From JAFAGX01 sp035623255 (lineage in GTDB: Bacteria > Acidobacteriota > Terriglobia > Terriglobales > Acidobacteriaceae), in assembly GCA_035623255.1 (NCBI GenBank), contig DASPTU010000126.1, forward strand, positions 1 through 8,338: a stretch of 8,338 nt of DNA, read 5' to 3'. Shown here piece by piece: positions 1 to 6,180 of this stretch. Numbering within the stretch: the stretch's first letter is position 1; every line of letters begins with the position of its first letter. Both the position numbers and the translations under genes were made by a program. Under the pieces are notes generated by a model. It had not been told where the DNA came from, did no database searches, and was given only the letters and a program-made list of their open reading frames with translations.

Positions 1-83
1 GAATAAGCAATCCCGGGAGCAAAACATCGCTGATCAATTTCCCACAGCGTCCCGAAGTCCTCGGGGCGGAAGTCGCGCAACAT
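1..83 (-). CDS. GNAT-family N-acetyltransferase, N-terminal fragment (runs off the window)
   Basis: Reading the minus strand from an ATG at 83 gives 27 codons beginning MLRDFRPEDFGTLWEID and continuing through RCFAPGIAY. This is the typical first beta strand and helix of the GNAT (RimI-like) fold, where an R-x-F/A-x-x-x-D segment is followed by a D-x-x-C-F-x-P motif. Such proteins transfer an acetyl group from acetyl-CoA to an amine; the substrate cannot be told from this fragment, and the acetyl-CoA binding loop lies outside the window. An in-frame GTG at 92 is an alternative start. The frame stays open further upstream but becomes a low-complexity Ser/Ala stretch, so I prefer the ATG. The gene is divergent from the one starting at 231. 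Confidence 0.72.
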   Translation of the reverse strand, partial: MLRDFRPEDFGTLWEIDQRCFAPGIAY

Positions 84-182
84 AAATTGCACTTCGTCAT
101 TGTATCCGGATGCCGGACTTCCCGCGTTAGCGCTTGCAGCAGATAGGCTTCCGGCCTGTGAAAAAAAACTACTCCGAGACGG

Positions 183-212
183 TTGCCTGGGTAGCACCCC
201 GAGCCGTAACAT
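183..212 (+). promoter_or_regulatory. Weak sigma-70-like promoter candidate
   Basis: TTGCCT (183-188) and TAACAT (207-212) are separated by 18 bases. Each matches the housekeeping consensus at four of six positions. The pair sits just upstream of the ribosome binding site of the gene at 231, in the 147-base divergent gap shared with the acetyltransferase gene. The implied transcript start would fall very close to that ribosome binding site, which weakens the call. Confidence 0.25.
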
Positions 213-230
213 TCGCATCTGAGGAAGGTT

Positions 231-884
231 GTGGGGCGCTTGTTGCTCATCGACGTAGTCGCCGCGGCGGTGATGGTCGGAGTCTGGTATTTTTTGTTCG
301 CCCGCTATAACCGCCGGAAGGGGACTCGGGCCCTGCGCTGGGTCGAGGTGGCGTGCTCGAGTCGCGCCCACATAGTGGAAGCACACTGGATTGGCGCATC
401 CCGCTTACAGGCCCACCTTCGATTTGCAGCCCATTTCTTCGAGAACGCGAGAGTCACCATTCGCCTGCTTCCTCGGCCGATTCCCATCCAGTGGTTGCTT
501 AGCCGCTGGCACAATCAGCGGGAAACGGTCACTTTTGAGGCTGATCTGGACTATGTACCCGGCATTCGGCTCGAGGTTTGCCGCCATCGCTGGCTGACTC
601 ATCGCACCGGCAGGGTCAGGAATGGAGCGAGCAATTGGGTCGTTTCTCGCCCCGGCCCGGTCGTCCTGACTACTTCCACGCAATGGAGACGGGAATTGCC
701 CCCCATCGTACATACCTTGATGACGTCGCGTGGGCACGATCTGATCAGCGTGCGCTTCGGCCCAAACTCACCACACCTGGCCGCTACGATCGATTTAGAG
801 GCACTGTCCGGCGAGGAAGCGGCCGCTAGTTTTCTGGGAGTCGTGCGTGATCTCGCCGCTGGGGCGTCCACCTCGCGGCAGTAA
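231..884 (+). CDS. Membrane-anchored protein of unknown function
   Basis: I do not recognise this 217-residue protein. Residues 4-25 form one hydrophobic helix. It is followed by a strongly basic stretch (R-Y-N-R-R-K-G-T-R), so by the positive-inside rule the remaining 190 residues should be cytoplasmic. That part alternates hydrophobic and polar residues, has many Arg, His and Trp, and shows no catalytic motif I can name. The start is GTG at 231 behind a strong GAGGAAGG (221-228), but the spacing is only two bases. An in-frame TTG at 240 gives more usual spacing and would shorten the protein by three residues. An in-frame stop at 207-209 excludes a longer form. The next gene follows after 46 bases on the same strand, so the two may be co-transcribed. 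Probably real on length and strand context, but function is unknown. Confidence 0.7.
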   Translation: MGRLLLIDVVAAAVMVGVWYFLFARYNRRKGTRALRWVEVACSSRAHIVEAHWIGASRLQAHLRFAAHFFENARVTIRLLPRPIPIQWLLSRWHNQRETVTFEADLDYVPGIRLEVCRHRWLTHRTGRVRNGASNWVVSRPGPVVLTTSTQWRRELPPIVHTLMTSRGHDLISVRFGPNSPHLAATIDLEALSGEEAAASFLGVVRDLAAGASTSRQ

Positions 885-930
885 CGCTGCGCCCGCGCAG
901 GTGTGAAAGGATTGTTTTCCCCACCTTGTT

Positions 931-1335
931 GTGATGGCGGCCAATCTCTATTCCATAGCGGCTTCCGGCGTGCTCGCTCTACATTTGGTTTTTGTTCTTT
1001 GGGTAATCTTTGGCGCTCTTGTCGCTCATCGGCGTCCCGTCCTCCGATGGCTTCACATTCTCAGCCTGATCTGGGCGATCATTATCGAGTTATTCCCGTG
1101 GTCATGTCCGCTCACTCTCTTGGAAAACTGGCTCGAGACGCGGGCCGGAGTGGAACCTTATCAGGATGGCTTTCTCCTGCATTATCTTGACGCGCTCGTG
1201 TATCCCAACATTTCTGCCCTGGTGCTCACGATCGCCGGAGTTGTGGTTTGCATTCTGAACTTTGTCTTCTATGGCCTTGTTTTTGCCCGATCAAGAGCAC
1301 GACGGCTTGCATTGAAAAAAGCGGTGGAACGATAG
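931..1335 (+). CDS. DUF2784 family integral membrane protein
   Basis: This 134-residue protein has hydrophobic segments at about residues 8-32, 38-55 and 96-118. Between the second and third lies the region I associate with the DUF2784 family: F-P-W-S-C-P-L-T-L-L-E-N (residues 55-66), G-V-E-P-Y (73-77), H-Y-L (84-86) and Y-P (91-92). The C-terminus is basic (SRARRLALKK) and should lie in the cytoplasm. Members are small membrane proteins without an assigned biochemical role. The start is GTG at 931 or, with one residue less, ATG at 934; neither has a clear Shine-Dalgarno sequence, since the nearest purine run (905-910) is too far away. Its last codons overlap the terminator of the convergent two-component operon. 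Confidence 0.85.
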   Translation: MMAANLYSIAASGVLALHLVFVLWVIFGALVAHRRPVLRWLHILSLIWAIIIELFPWSCPLTLLENWLETRAGVEPYQDGFLLHYLDALVYPNISALVLTIAGVVVCILNFVFYGLVFARSRARRLALKKAVER

Positions 1336-1352
1336 CATTCCAGTACCTCCGC
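1315..1352 (-). terminator. Intrinsic terminator of the kinase/response-regulator operon
   Basis: On the minus strand GCGGAGG (1352-1346) can pair with CCACCGC (1327-1321), with one A-A mismatch. A nested GGAA/TTCC pairing (1341-1338 with 1329-1326) is an alternative inside the loop. Six T residues follow directly (1320-1315). This is the hairpin plus U-tract layout of a Rho-independent terminator. It begins ten bases past the response-regulator stop codon and lies partly inside the 3' end of the convergent DUF2784 gene. The plus-strand transcript has no comparable T-run immediately after the hairpin, so it looks one-directional. Confidence 0.6.
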
Positions 1353-1361
1353 CGTTGCAGT

Positions 1362-2150
1362 TCAGTTCTTTTTCGGTTCAGCCACAAAACGGTATCCGAT
1401 CCCTCGCACCGTCAGCAGATGCTCTGGCCTGGAGGGATCGTCTTCAATATAGCGACGTAACCGAACAATAAAATTGTCGATCGCGCGCGTGTCCGTGTCT
1501 TCGTGCAACCCCCACACGTCCTCCAGGATGGATTTTCGAGAAACCGCCTGTTCCTCGCTACGGATCAGGTAGCGAAGAAGCTCTGCCTCCATTAGCGTGA
1601 GCTTGATGATGTTCCCGTTGACCCGTAGCTCTAATTTTCCAAAGTCGATGACTCGACCGTCAAAACAGACGACCTCGTATTCCGCCGATCCATTGGCTTC
1701 CTCGCGTTGCCTGGAAAAACGAGAGCTGGGCGCAAGGTTCAGGCGCGACCATTCGCGCCGCCGCAGCAGACCTTGCAGGCGCGCGAGCAGAATAGGCAAT
1801 TCGAAAGGTTTCGGCAGATAATCGTCAGCGCCCGATGCGAATCCTTTGAGCACATCTTCAGGGCGGCCTCGTGCAGTCAGCATCAGCACGGGCACGAAAT
1901 TTTTGGCGGCTCTTAATTCAGCCACCACCGCGAATCCATCCTTACCGGGCAGCATGACGTCGAGCACTACCGCATCGAAATCCTCTCGTTGTCCTGTCTC
2001 GCGTTTGCCAGCATGGGATGATCCCAAGAGTCGATGCAACGCACTTTCGCCGTCGCTGACAACCTCAACCGTATGCCCTTCAGCCTCTAAATTGAATCGA
2101 AGCCCAGTCGCGAGATGAGCTTCGTCTTCAACGATCAACACCCGGCTCAT
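1362..2150 (-). CDS. OmpR/PhoB-family two-component response regulator
   Basis: This 262-residue cytoplasmic transcription factor has an N-terminal receiver domain (about 1-130) and a C-terminal winged-helix DNA-binding domain (about 165-257). The receiver is intact: acidic pair E8/D9, phosphoacceptor D64 in V-V-L-D-V-M-L-P-G, T92 in L-T-A-R and K114 in Y-L-P-K-P-F. The DNA-binding part has the trans-activation loop region (L-T-L-M-E-A-E-L-L), a recognition helix around D-T-R-A-I-D-N-F-I-V-R-L-R and the wing L-L-T-V-R-G-I-G-Y-R-F. D64 lies roughly a dozen residues later than usual because of a polar insert around residues 43-56. The start ATG at 2150 overlaps the kinase stop in an ATGA and has GGAG at 2157-2160, six bases away, so the two are translationally coupled. 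Phosphorylation by the upstream kinase is the natural inference; target genes are unknown. Confidence 0.93.
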   Translation of the reverse strand: MSRVLIVEDEAHLATGLRFNLEAEGHTVEVVSDGESALHRLLGSSHAGKRETGQREDFDAVVLDVMLPGKDGFAVVAELRAAKNFVPVLMLTARGRPEDVLKGFASGADDYLPKPFELPILLARLQGLLRRREWSRLNLAPSSRFSRQREEANGSAEYEVVCFDGRVIDFGKLELRVNGNIIKLTLMEAELLRYLIRSEEQAVSRKSILEDVWGLHEDTDTRAIDNFIVRLRRYIEDDPSRPEHLLTVRGIGYRFVAEPKKN

Positions 2151-3052
2151 ACCAGACTCCGAGGCAGCTGCAGCACGACCGTGGTCCCGGTTCCTTCGCC
2201 CTGGCTTTTCGCGAAAACCCGTCCGCCGTGCTTCTTGGCAATTGAGCGAACGATGAACAGCCCCAGTCCAGTACCTTTTACGTGGGCCAGCGAACGGTTG
2301 GGCACTCGATAGAAGCGTTTGAAAACGCGTTTCAATTCTGCCGGAGGAATGCCAACTCCGTGATCACAAACCGTGAGCGCGAGGTGTTTCTCATCCGGAG
2401 CCTCGATGCGTACCGCCACATCCACCTGCTGACCCGAGTATTTGATGGCGTTATCCAGCACATTGGAAACCGCGGTCCGGAGCTCCTCCGCATCGCCGCT
2501 GACGATCGCGGGATTTCCGCTTCCCAAAGCCTCGAATTTCAGCGCTTCGGTCGGGAGATGATGTCCGTTGCGCGCGACTTCCACGCAATCTGCCACCAAG
2601 TGTGCAAAATCAATCTGCGACCGTTCACCACCTCGGCGCTTCTGCCCTGCTATGCCTGCTTTCAACACCTGCTCGACCGTCCCCAGCAGACGATTACTGT
2701 CGTCCAGCATGAGCCGGTAAAACTCGCGCCGCTGGCTTTCCTCGACGTTCCGATGCTGCAATGTTTGGAGATAAAGTCGAATCGACGTAATCGGCGTTTT
2801 TAGCTCGTGCGTCACGGCGTTAATGAAGCTGTCGTGTTGTTCGTTACGACGGATTTCGCGCAACAAGAAAATGGTATTCAGAACCAAGCCGGCCGAGATG
2901 GCTCCAAAGAAAATGACTCCGAGGAAAACTTTGATACCTTCCCGCCAGTTGAGAATAATCCAGCCCATGCCTACCGCGACCGCAACCCCGGCCAGGCTTA
3001 CGCCTACAACCAGGAACGTGATGGCTGCCTTGCGTCTGCTGGTAATGCGCAT
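2147..3052 (-). CDS. Membrane sensor histidine kinase lacking a separate sensing domain
   Basis: This 301-residue inner-membrane kinase is the partner of the response regulator it overlaps by four bases. Two transmembrane helices (about 9-33 and 41-63) are joined by only a few residues (W-R-E-G-I-K). A short linker then leads to the dimerisation/phosphotransfer helix with H82 in A-V-T-H-E-L-K-T-P-I. The catalytic HATPase_c domain has the N box (N197, N201 in S-N-V-L-D-N-A-I-K-Y-S), G1 box (D230-H-G-V-G-I-P), F box (F-K-R-F-Y-R, 244-249) and G2 box (G260-T-G-L-G-L-F). All ATP-binding boxes are present, so it should be active. No PAS, HAMP or periplasmic domain is visible, so the signal is probably sensed in or at the membrane. 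The ATG at 3052 has no Shine-Dalgarno sequence, and an in-frame stop lies four codons upstream (3062-3064). Confidence 0.93.
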   Translation of the reverse strand: MRITSRRKAAITFLVVGVSLAGVAVAVGMGWIILNWREGIKVFLGVIFFGAISAGLVLNTIFLLREIRRNEQHDSFINAVTHELKTPITSIRLYLQTLQHRNVEESQRREFYRLMLDDSNRLLGTVEQVLKAGIAGQKRRGGERSQIDFAHLVADCVEVARNGHHLPTEALKFEALGSGNPAIVSGDAEELRTAVSNVLDNAIKYSGQQVDVAVRIEAPDEKHLALTVCDHGVGIPPAELKRVFKRFYRVPNRSLAHVKGTGLGLFIVRSIAKKHGGRVFAKSQGEGTGTTVVLQLPRSLV

Positions 3053-3058
3053 GGGCCG

Positions 3059-3064
3059 ATTTTA
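3059..3064 (-). promoter_or_regulatory. -10-like TAAAAT placed for a leaderless kinase transcript
   Basis: On the minus strand TAAAAT ends six bases before the ATG of the kinase gene, and no Shine-Dalgarno sequence lies between. This is the spacing expected if transcription starts at, or next to, the A of the start codon. I found no good -35 hexamer at 16-19 bases upstream, so the assignment rests only on the -10 match, the distance and the missing ribosome binding site. Confidence 0.35.
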
Positions 3065-3246
3065 ACGCGTCAGGACGACGGCCCGTGCCCCAAGGTCCTA
3101 TCATCGTCAGTACCTCAATGGGTGCAGTCATTTCCATGCTTCGCGGTATCGACGTTGGCGGACACAAGCAGACCGTCTAGGACAGAACCCACCACTTCTC
3201 CCAGAACGGACTTTGCCAGGTATCACGGTCAGCAATTGCCCGGCGG

Positions 3247-3254
3247 TATACAAT
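3247..3254 (+). promoter_or_regulatory. -10-like element upstream of the M24 gene
   Basis: TATACAAT at 3247-3254 contains good -10 matches (TATACA or TACAAT) in the correct orientation and about 65 bases before the chosen start at 3318. No convincing -35 element is seen at the right distance. The rest of the 265-base divergent gap (3053-3317) shows no gene. Confidence 0.35.
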
Positions 3255-3317
3255 GCGGTGCGCTTTTCACACGAAGGGAATTTCGCTTTTGCGATTACAT
3301 CTAGGAGCCGAATCGAA

Positions 3318-4613
3318 ATGACGGGACGCCGCACTTTTCTCCGTACCGCCGCTGGAGCCGCTGCGCTGACTCTCACCTCTCGACTCTCCTCTTACGGCCG
3401 GACTCGCAAGCTGGAATTGGCCGCCACCGTCTCTGGTGCCGAACTTCCGGATCGCCTTCCGCCAGATTGGTACCGCCGCAAGATTGGCCAGGTCCAGCAG
3501 GAGATGGCAAAGCGCAAGCTGGACGCAGTCGTTCTGCTCAGTGCCACAAACGTCATCTACACGACCGGTTATTTCCACTTATCGACGGAGCGCCCGCTCG
3601 CGGCCCTAATTCCCAAGTCTGGCGATCCCGCTCTCTTTGTCCCCGATCTCGAATCCGATCAGGTCAAGCTTTGGTGGGTCAAAGATTACGAAGCCTACTT
3701 CGACTATCCCGGCCCGGTGAATCGGGTTCGCTGGATTTTCGAACGAGTGTCAAAGCGCGGATTTGACCGCAGCCGTATCGGTATCGAAGAAGCAAAGCCG
3801 AGCCGTCTGAAAGAAATCAAGCTGGGAGCGCCTAAAGCCGAGATCGTAGAGGCAGGTGATTTGGTCGAGAACATGCGCTGGGTCAAAGACGAAGACGAAC
3901 TCAACGTGATGCGCCGCGCCATGTACTTTGCCGACTTCACTGTCCAGGCCGCACGCGAATTCGTGCAAACCCACGGCAGCGTGACCGAGGACCAGATCTT
4001 GAAGGCCTCCTCCGATGCCGTAGCCGACAAAATGTCCGCTCAGCTGAAGGACGTAGTCGGAGTGCAGATAGAGGCGCCTTTCGGCGGGCTCGTTCCTTTC
4101 GGGAAGCGTTCAGCCTTCCCGCATGCAGTGCCCAGCAAGGACCACCTTAGGACTGGGGATGCCCTCATTCTCAGTTACGGGGCAACGGTCGGTGGGTACA
4201 ACGTCGAATGTGAGCGTTCGTTCTCCGTCGGCCAGCCGAGCGAGCATGCCAAGCGTCTCTACGACGCCATGCTCGCCGCACACGATACCGCGGCCGCGAA
4301 CATGAAAGAGGGCGTCGTTGCGGAAGAGGTCGACAAGAGCAGCCTCGACCAGATTCGTAAGGCGGGGTTCGAAAAGTTCCTGAGACATCGCACCGGCCAT
4401 GGGATTGGGCTTGAAGGACACGAGGCCCCCTGGATCGCCGAAGGCGACAAAACCCTTCTGAAGCAGGGCATGACTTTCAGTTGTGAACCGGGCGTCTACG
4501 ACCCCGATTGGGGCGGCTTCCGCCACTCGGACACCGTGATCGTGCGCAAGGATAAGGGCGAAATCATGAACTCGTATCCCACGCGCTTGCAGGACATGAT
4601 TATCGAGATCTGA
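3318..4613 (+). CDS. Tat-exported M24 (aminopeptidase P/prolidase-fold) protein with altered metal site
   Basis: The 431-residue protein starts at ATG 3318, ten bases after AGGAG (3303-3307). The open frame extends 35 codons upstream to a TTG, but that extension has no ribosome binding site and would bury the signal. The N-terminus has a twin-arginine pattern, G-R-R-T-F-L-R (3-9), then a short Ala/Leu/Thr-rich core. Residues 50-180 resemble the creatinase-like N-terminal domain, and 195-420 form the pita-bread M24 domain with H269 (F-P-H-A-V-P-S), H361 (T-G-H-G-I-G-L), H368 (G-H-E-A-P) and E390 (C-E-P-G-V-Y). By position the five canonical metal ligands D-D-H-E-E read S286, E297, H361, E390 and S404. 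A standard two-metal Xaa-Pro peptidase site is therefore not preserved. Other M24 members (creatinase, Spt16, the DMSP lyase DddP) are not classical dinuclear peptidases, so the reaction here is uncertain. Fold assignment is firm; activity is not. Confidence 0.88.
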   Translation: MTGRRTFLRTAAGAAALTLTSRLSSYGRTRKLELAATVSGAELPDRLPPDWYRRKIGQVQQEMAKRKLDAVVLLSATNVIYTTGYFHLSTERPLAALIPKSGDPALFVPDLESDQVKLWWVKDYEAYFDYPGPVNRVRWIFERVSKRGFDRSRIGIEEAKPSRLKEIKLGAPKAEIVEAGDLVENMRWVKDEDELNVMRRAMYFADFTVQAAREFVQTHGSVTEDQILKASSDAVADKMSAQLKDVVGVQIEAPFGGLVPFGKRSAFPHAVPSKDHLRTGDALILSYGATVGGYNVECERSFSVGQPSEHAKRLYDAMLAAHDTAAANMKEGVVAEEVDKSSLDQIRKAGFEKFLRHRTGHGIGLEGHEAPWIAEGDKTLLKQGMTFSCEPGVYDPDWGGFRHSDTVIVRKDKGEIMNSYPTRLQDMIIEI

Positions 4614-4615
4614 GC

Positions 4616-5866
4616 TTACAACGAGCTCATATTCGCCAGGAACTCGCCGTTCGACTTGGTCTTGCTCAATTTATCGATCAGCAGTTCCATCGCTTCAACC
4701 GGCGATAGCGGGTTCAGAACTTTGCGAAGCACCCAGATGCGCTGCAGGTCTTCCTTGGGAATCAAGAGCTCCTCTTTTCGTGTTCCGGAACGCTGAATGT
4801 CGATGGCCGGGAAGACGCGCTTGTCGACCAGCTTGCGCTCCAGAATGATTTCCGAATTGCCGGTGCCCTTGAATTCTTCGAAGATTACATCGTCCATGCG
4901 CGATCCTGTGTCGATCAGCGCAGTCGCAATGATTGTCAGCGAGCCGCCTTCTTCAATGTTTCGCGCCGAGCCGAAGAAACGCTTCGGACGTTGCAATGCA
5001 TTCGAATCCACGCCGCCAGAGAGGACTTTACCGCTCGGCGGAACAATCGTGTTGTAGGCTCGCGCCAGACGCGTGATCGAATCAAGCAGAATCACAACGT
5101 CGCGCTTGTGCTCGACCAGTCGCTTGGCTTTTTCGATTACCATCTCGGCGACTTGCACGTGACGCGCAGCCGGTTCATCGAACGTTGAGGAAATCACTTC
5201 GCCTTTGACTGAGCGCTGCATGTCGGTAACTTCTTCCGGCCGCTCGTCGATGAGCAGAACCATCAGGACAACTTCTGGATGGTTCGTGGTAATTGAGTTG
5301 GCAACGTTCTGCAGCAGCATGGTCTTGCCGGCGCGCGGAGGCGATACGATCAAACCGCGCTGTCCTTTTCCAAGCGGAGTCAGCAGATCCATGACCCGGG
5401 CGCTGACGTTCTCGCGAACTGTTTCGAGTTTTACGCGCTCCTGCGGATACAACGGCGTCAAGTTGTCGAACAGAATCTTATTGCGCGCTTCGTCGGGCGA
5501 TTCGAAGTTCACCGCCTCGATCTTCACCAGCGCGAAGTATTTTTCGCCTTCATGCGGTGGCCGCACCTGCCCGCTGATGGTGTCGCCGGTTTTGAGGTCG
5601 AATTTGCGAATCTGCGACGGCGAAACATAAATGTCGTCCGGGCCGGGCAAATAGTTATAGTCGGGCGAGCGCAAGAAGCCGTAGCCGTCGGGCAAGATTT
5701 CCAGCACGCCCTCGGCAAAGATGTGGCCTTCTTTTTCGCTCTGCGCCTGAAGGATCTTGAAGATCAAGTCCTGCTTGCGGAGTCCGCTAGCTCCAGGGAG
5801 GTCCAAGGATCGGGCGATCTTGGTCAACTCCGTAATGTTCTTTTCTTTCAGTTCTGCGATGGTCAT
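4616..5866 (-). CDS. rho: Transcription termination factor Rho
   Basis: This 416-residue protein is a full-length Rho, the hexameric ATP-dependent RNA translocase that ends transcription at Rho-dependent sites. Residues 1-45 form the Rho N-terminal helical domain. Residues 48-125 are the OB-fold primary RNA-binding site with G-Y-G-F-L-R-S (61-67). The RecA-like motor carries Walker A P-P-R-A-G-K-T (176-182), the catalytic D-E-R-P-E-E-V (207-213), Walker B with D262 in V-V-I-L-L-D-S-I-T-R, the Q-loop region S-G-G-V-D-S-N-A-L-Q (283-292) and arginines in Q-R-S-G-T-R-K (358-364). No long insert is present in the N-terminal domain, unlike actinobacterial Rho. The start ATG at 5866 has AGGTGA (5880-5875) eight bases upstream. 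The gene follows the omega-like gene by 86 bases and ends two bases from the convergent M24 gene. Confidence 0.98.
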   Translation of the reverse strand: MTIAELKEKNITELTKIARSLDLPGASGLRKQDLIFKILQAQSEKEGHIFAEGVLEILPDGYGFLRSPDYNYLPGPDDIYVSPSQIRKFDLKTGDTISGQVRPPHEGEKYFALVKIEAVNFESPDEARNKILFDNLTPLYPQERVKLETVRENVSARVMDLLTPLGKGQRGLIVSPPRAGKTMLLQNVANSITTNHPEVVLMVLLIDERPEEVTDMQRSVKGEVISSTFDEPAARHVQVAEMVIEKAKRLVEHKRDVVILLDSITRLARAYNTIVPPSGKVLSGGVDSNALQRPKRFFGSARNIEEGGSLTIIATALIDTGSRMDDVIFEEFKGTGNSEIILERKLVDKRVFPAIDIQRSGTRKEELLIPKEDLQRIWVLRKVLNPLSPVEAMELLIDKLSKTKSNGEFLANMSSL

Positions 5867-5952
5867 TGGTTAATTCACCTGCGAAGGGAGATTTTCAAAA
5901 GGGAGGTCACTCTAAAGGAAAGATCCTACAAAAGGCAGGCGGACGGGTCTGA
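5867..5952 (-). promoter_or_regulatory. Pyrimidine-rich leader before rho
   Basis: The 86-base transcript segment between the omega-like stop and the rho start is richer in C than in G (26 against 16 by hand count) and has many CU/CC steps. CTCCCTT occurs twice (5890-5884 and 5905-5899), 15 bases apart, separated by a short TTTTGAAAA palindrome. Rho binds C-rich, G-poor, unstructured RNA, and rho is known to be autoregulated by early termination in its leader in E. coli. Use of this segment for autoregulation is my inference; no intrinsic terminator is visible in it. Confidence 0.3.
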
Positions 5953-6177
5953 CTAAGCAGCCCGCCGTTGTGCCTCAGCAAAATGCTCCGGTTCCGACAG
6001 AACCGTCTGCCGTTCCGAGCTTGCAATCCGGTCCAAAACCTCGTTCATGGTTTCCTGGATTCTGGTATTTGGTTTGTGAAACTTACGGGTAGCCTTGGAA
6101 GCAAGCTGGCACAGCATATACCGGTTCCGCAAAGTATGTAAAGCATCAAAAACGCGATCAGAACGCATGGTTTTCAC
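5953..6177 (-). CDS. Small RNA polymerase omega-subunit-like protein upstream of rho
   Basis: This 74-residue protein reads M-R-S-D-R-V-F-D-A-L near its start, followed by N18-R-Y-M-L-C-Q-L-A-S-K-A-T-R-K-F-H-K-P-N and then an acidic helix. The N-R-Y/F-x-L-x-x-x-A-x-K-x-x-R core is the central motif of the omega subunit (RpoZ), which assists assembly of RNA polymerase by binding the beta-prime subunit. I recall similar short acidobacterial proteins labelled omega, but the match is from memory and the tail (55-74) is not diagnostic. The start is GTG at 6177, favoured because AGGAG lies six bases upstream; the ATG at 6168 would be 15 bases from it. The gene precedes rho by 86 bases on the same strand, probably as one operon. 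I leave the symbol blank because the identification is not secure. Confidence 0.68.
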   Translation of the reverse strand: MKTMRSDRVFDALHTLRNRYMLCQLASKATRKFHKPNTRIQETMNEVLDRIASSERQTVLSEPEHFAEAQRRAA

Positions 6178-6180
6178 TTA

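Noticed and set aside
887..900. Hairpin CTGCG/CGCAG as a terminator after the gene at 231
   Set aside because: Five base pairs, four-base loop and no following T-run, with the next gene close behind on the same strand.
2282..3304. Long plus-strand open frames opposite the histidine kinase
   Set aside because: They are antisense to a gene with every kinase motif and their translations have no recognisable pattern.
3213..3317. Upstream TTG start extending the M24 protein by 35 residues
   Set aside because: No ribosome binding site, it would include the probable promoter, and it would hide the twin-arginine signal; ATG 3318 has AGGAG at workable spacing.
4110..4526. 138-codon minus-strand frame inside the M24 gene
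   Set aside because: It opposes the conserved catalytic-domain region of the M24 protein and has no protein-like motifs.
5205..5956. Plus-strand open frames opposite rho
   Set aside because: Rho is unambiguous on the other strand; these are frame shadows in GC-rich DNA.
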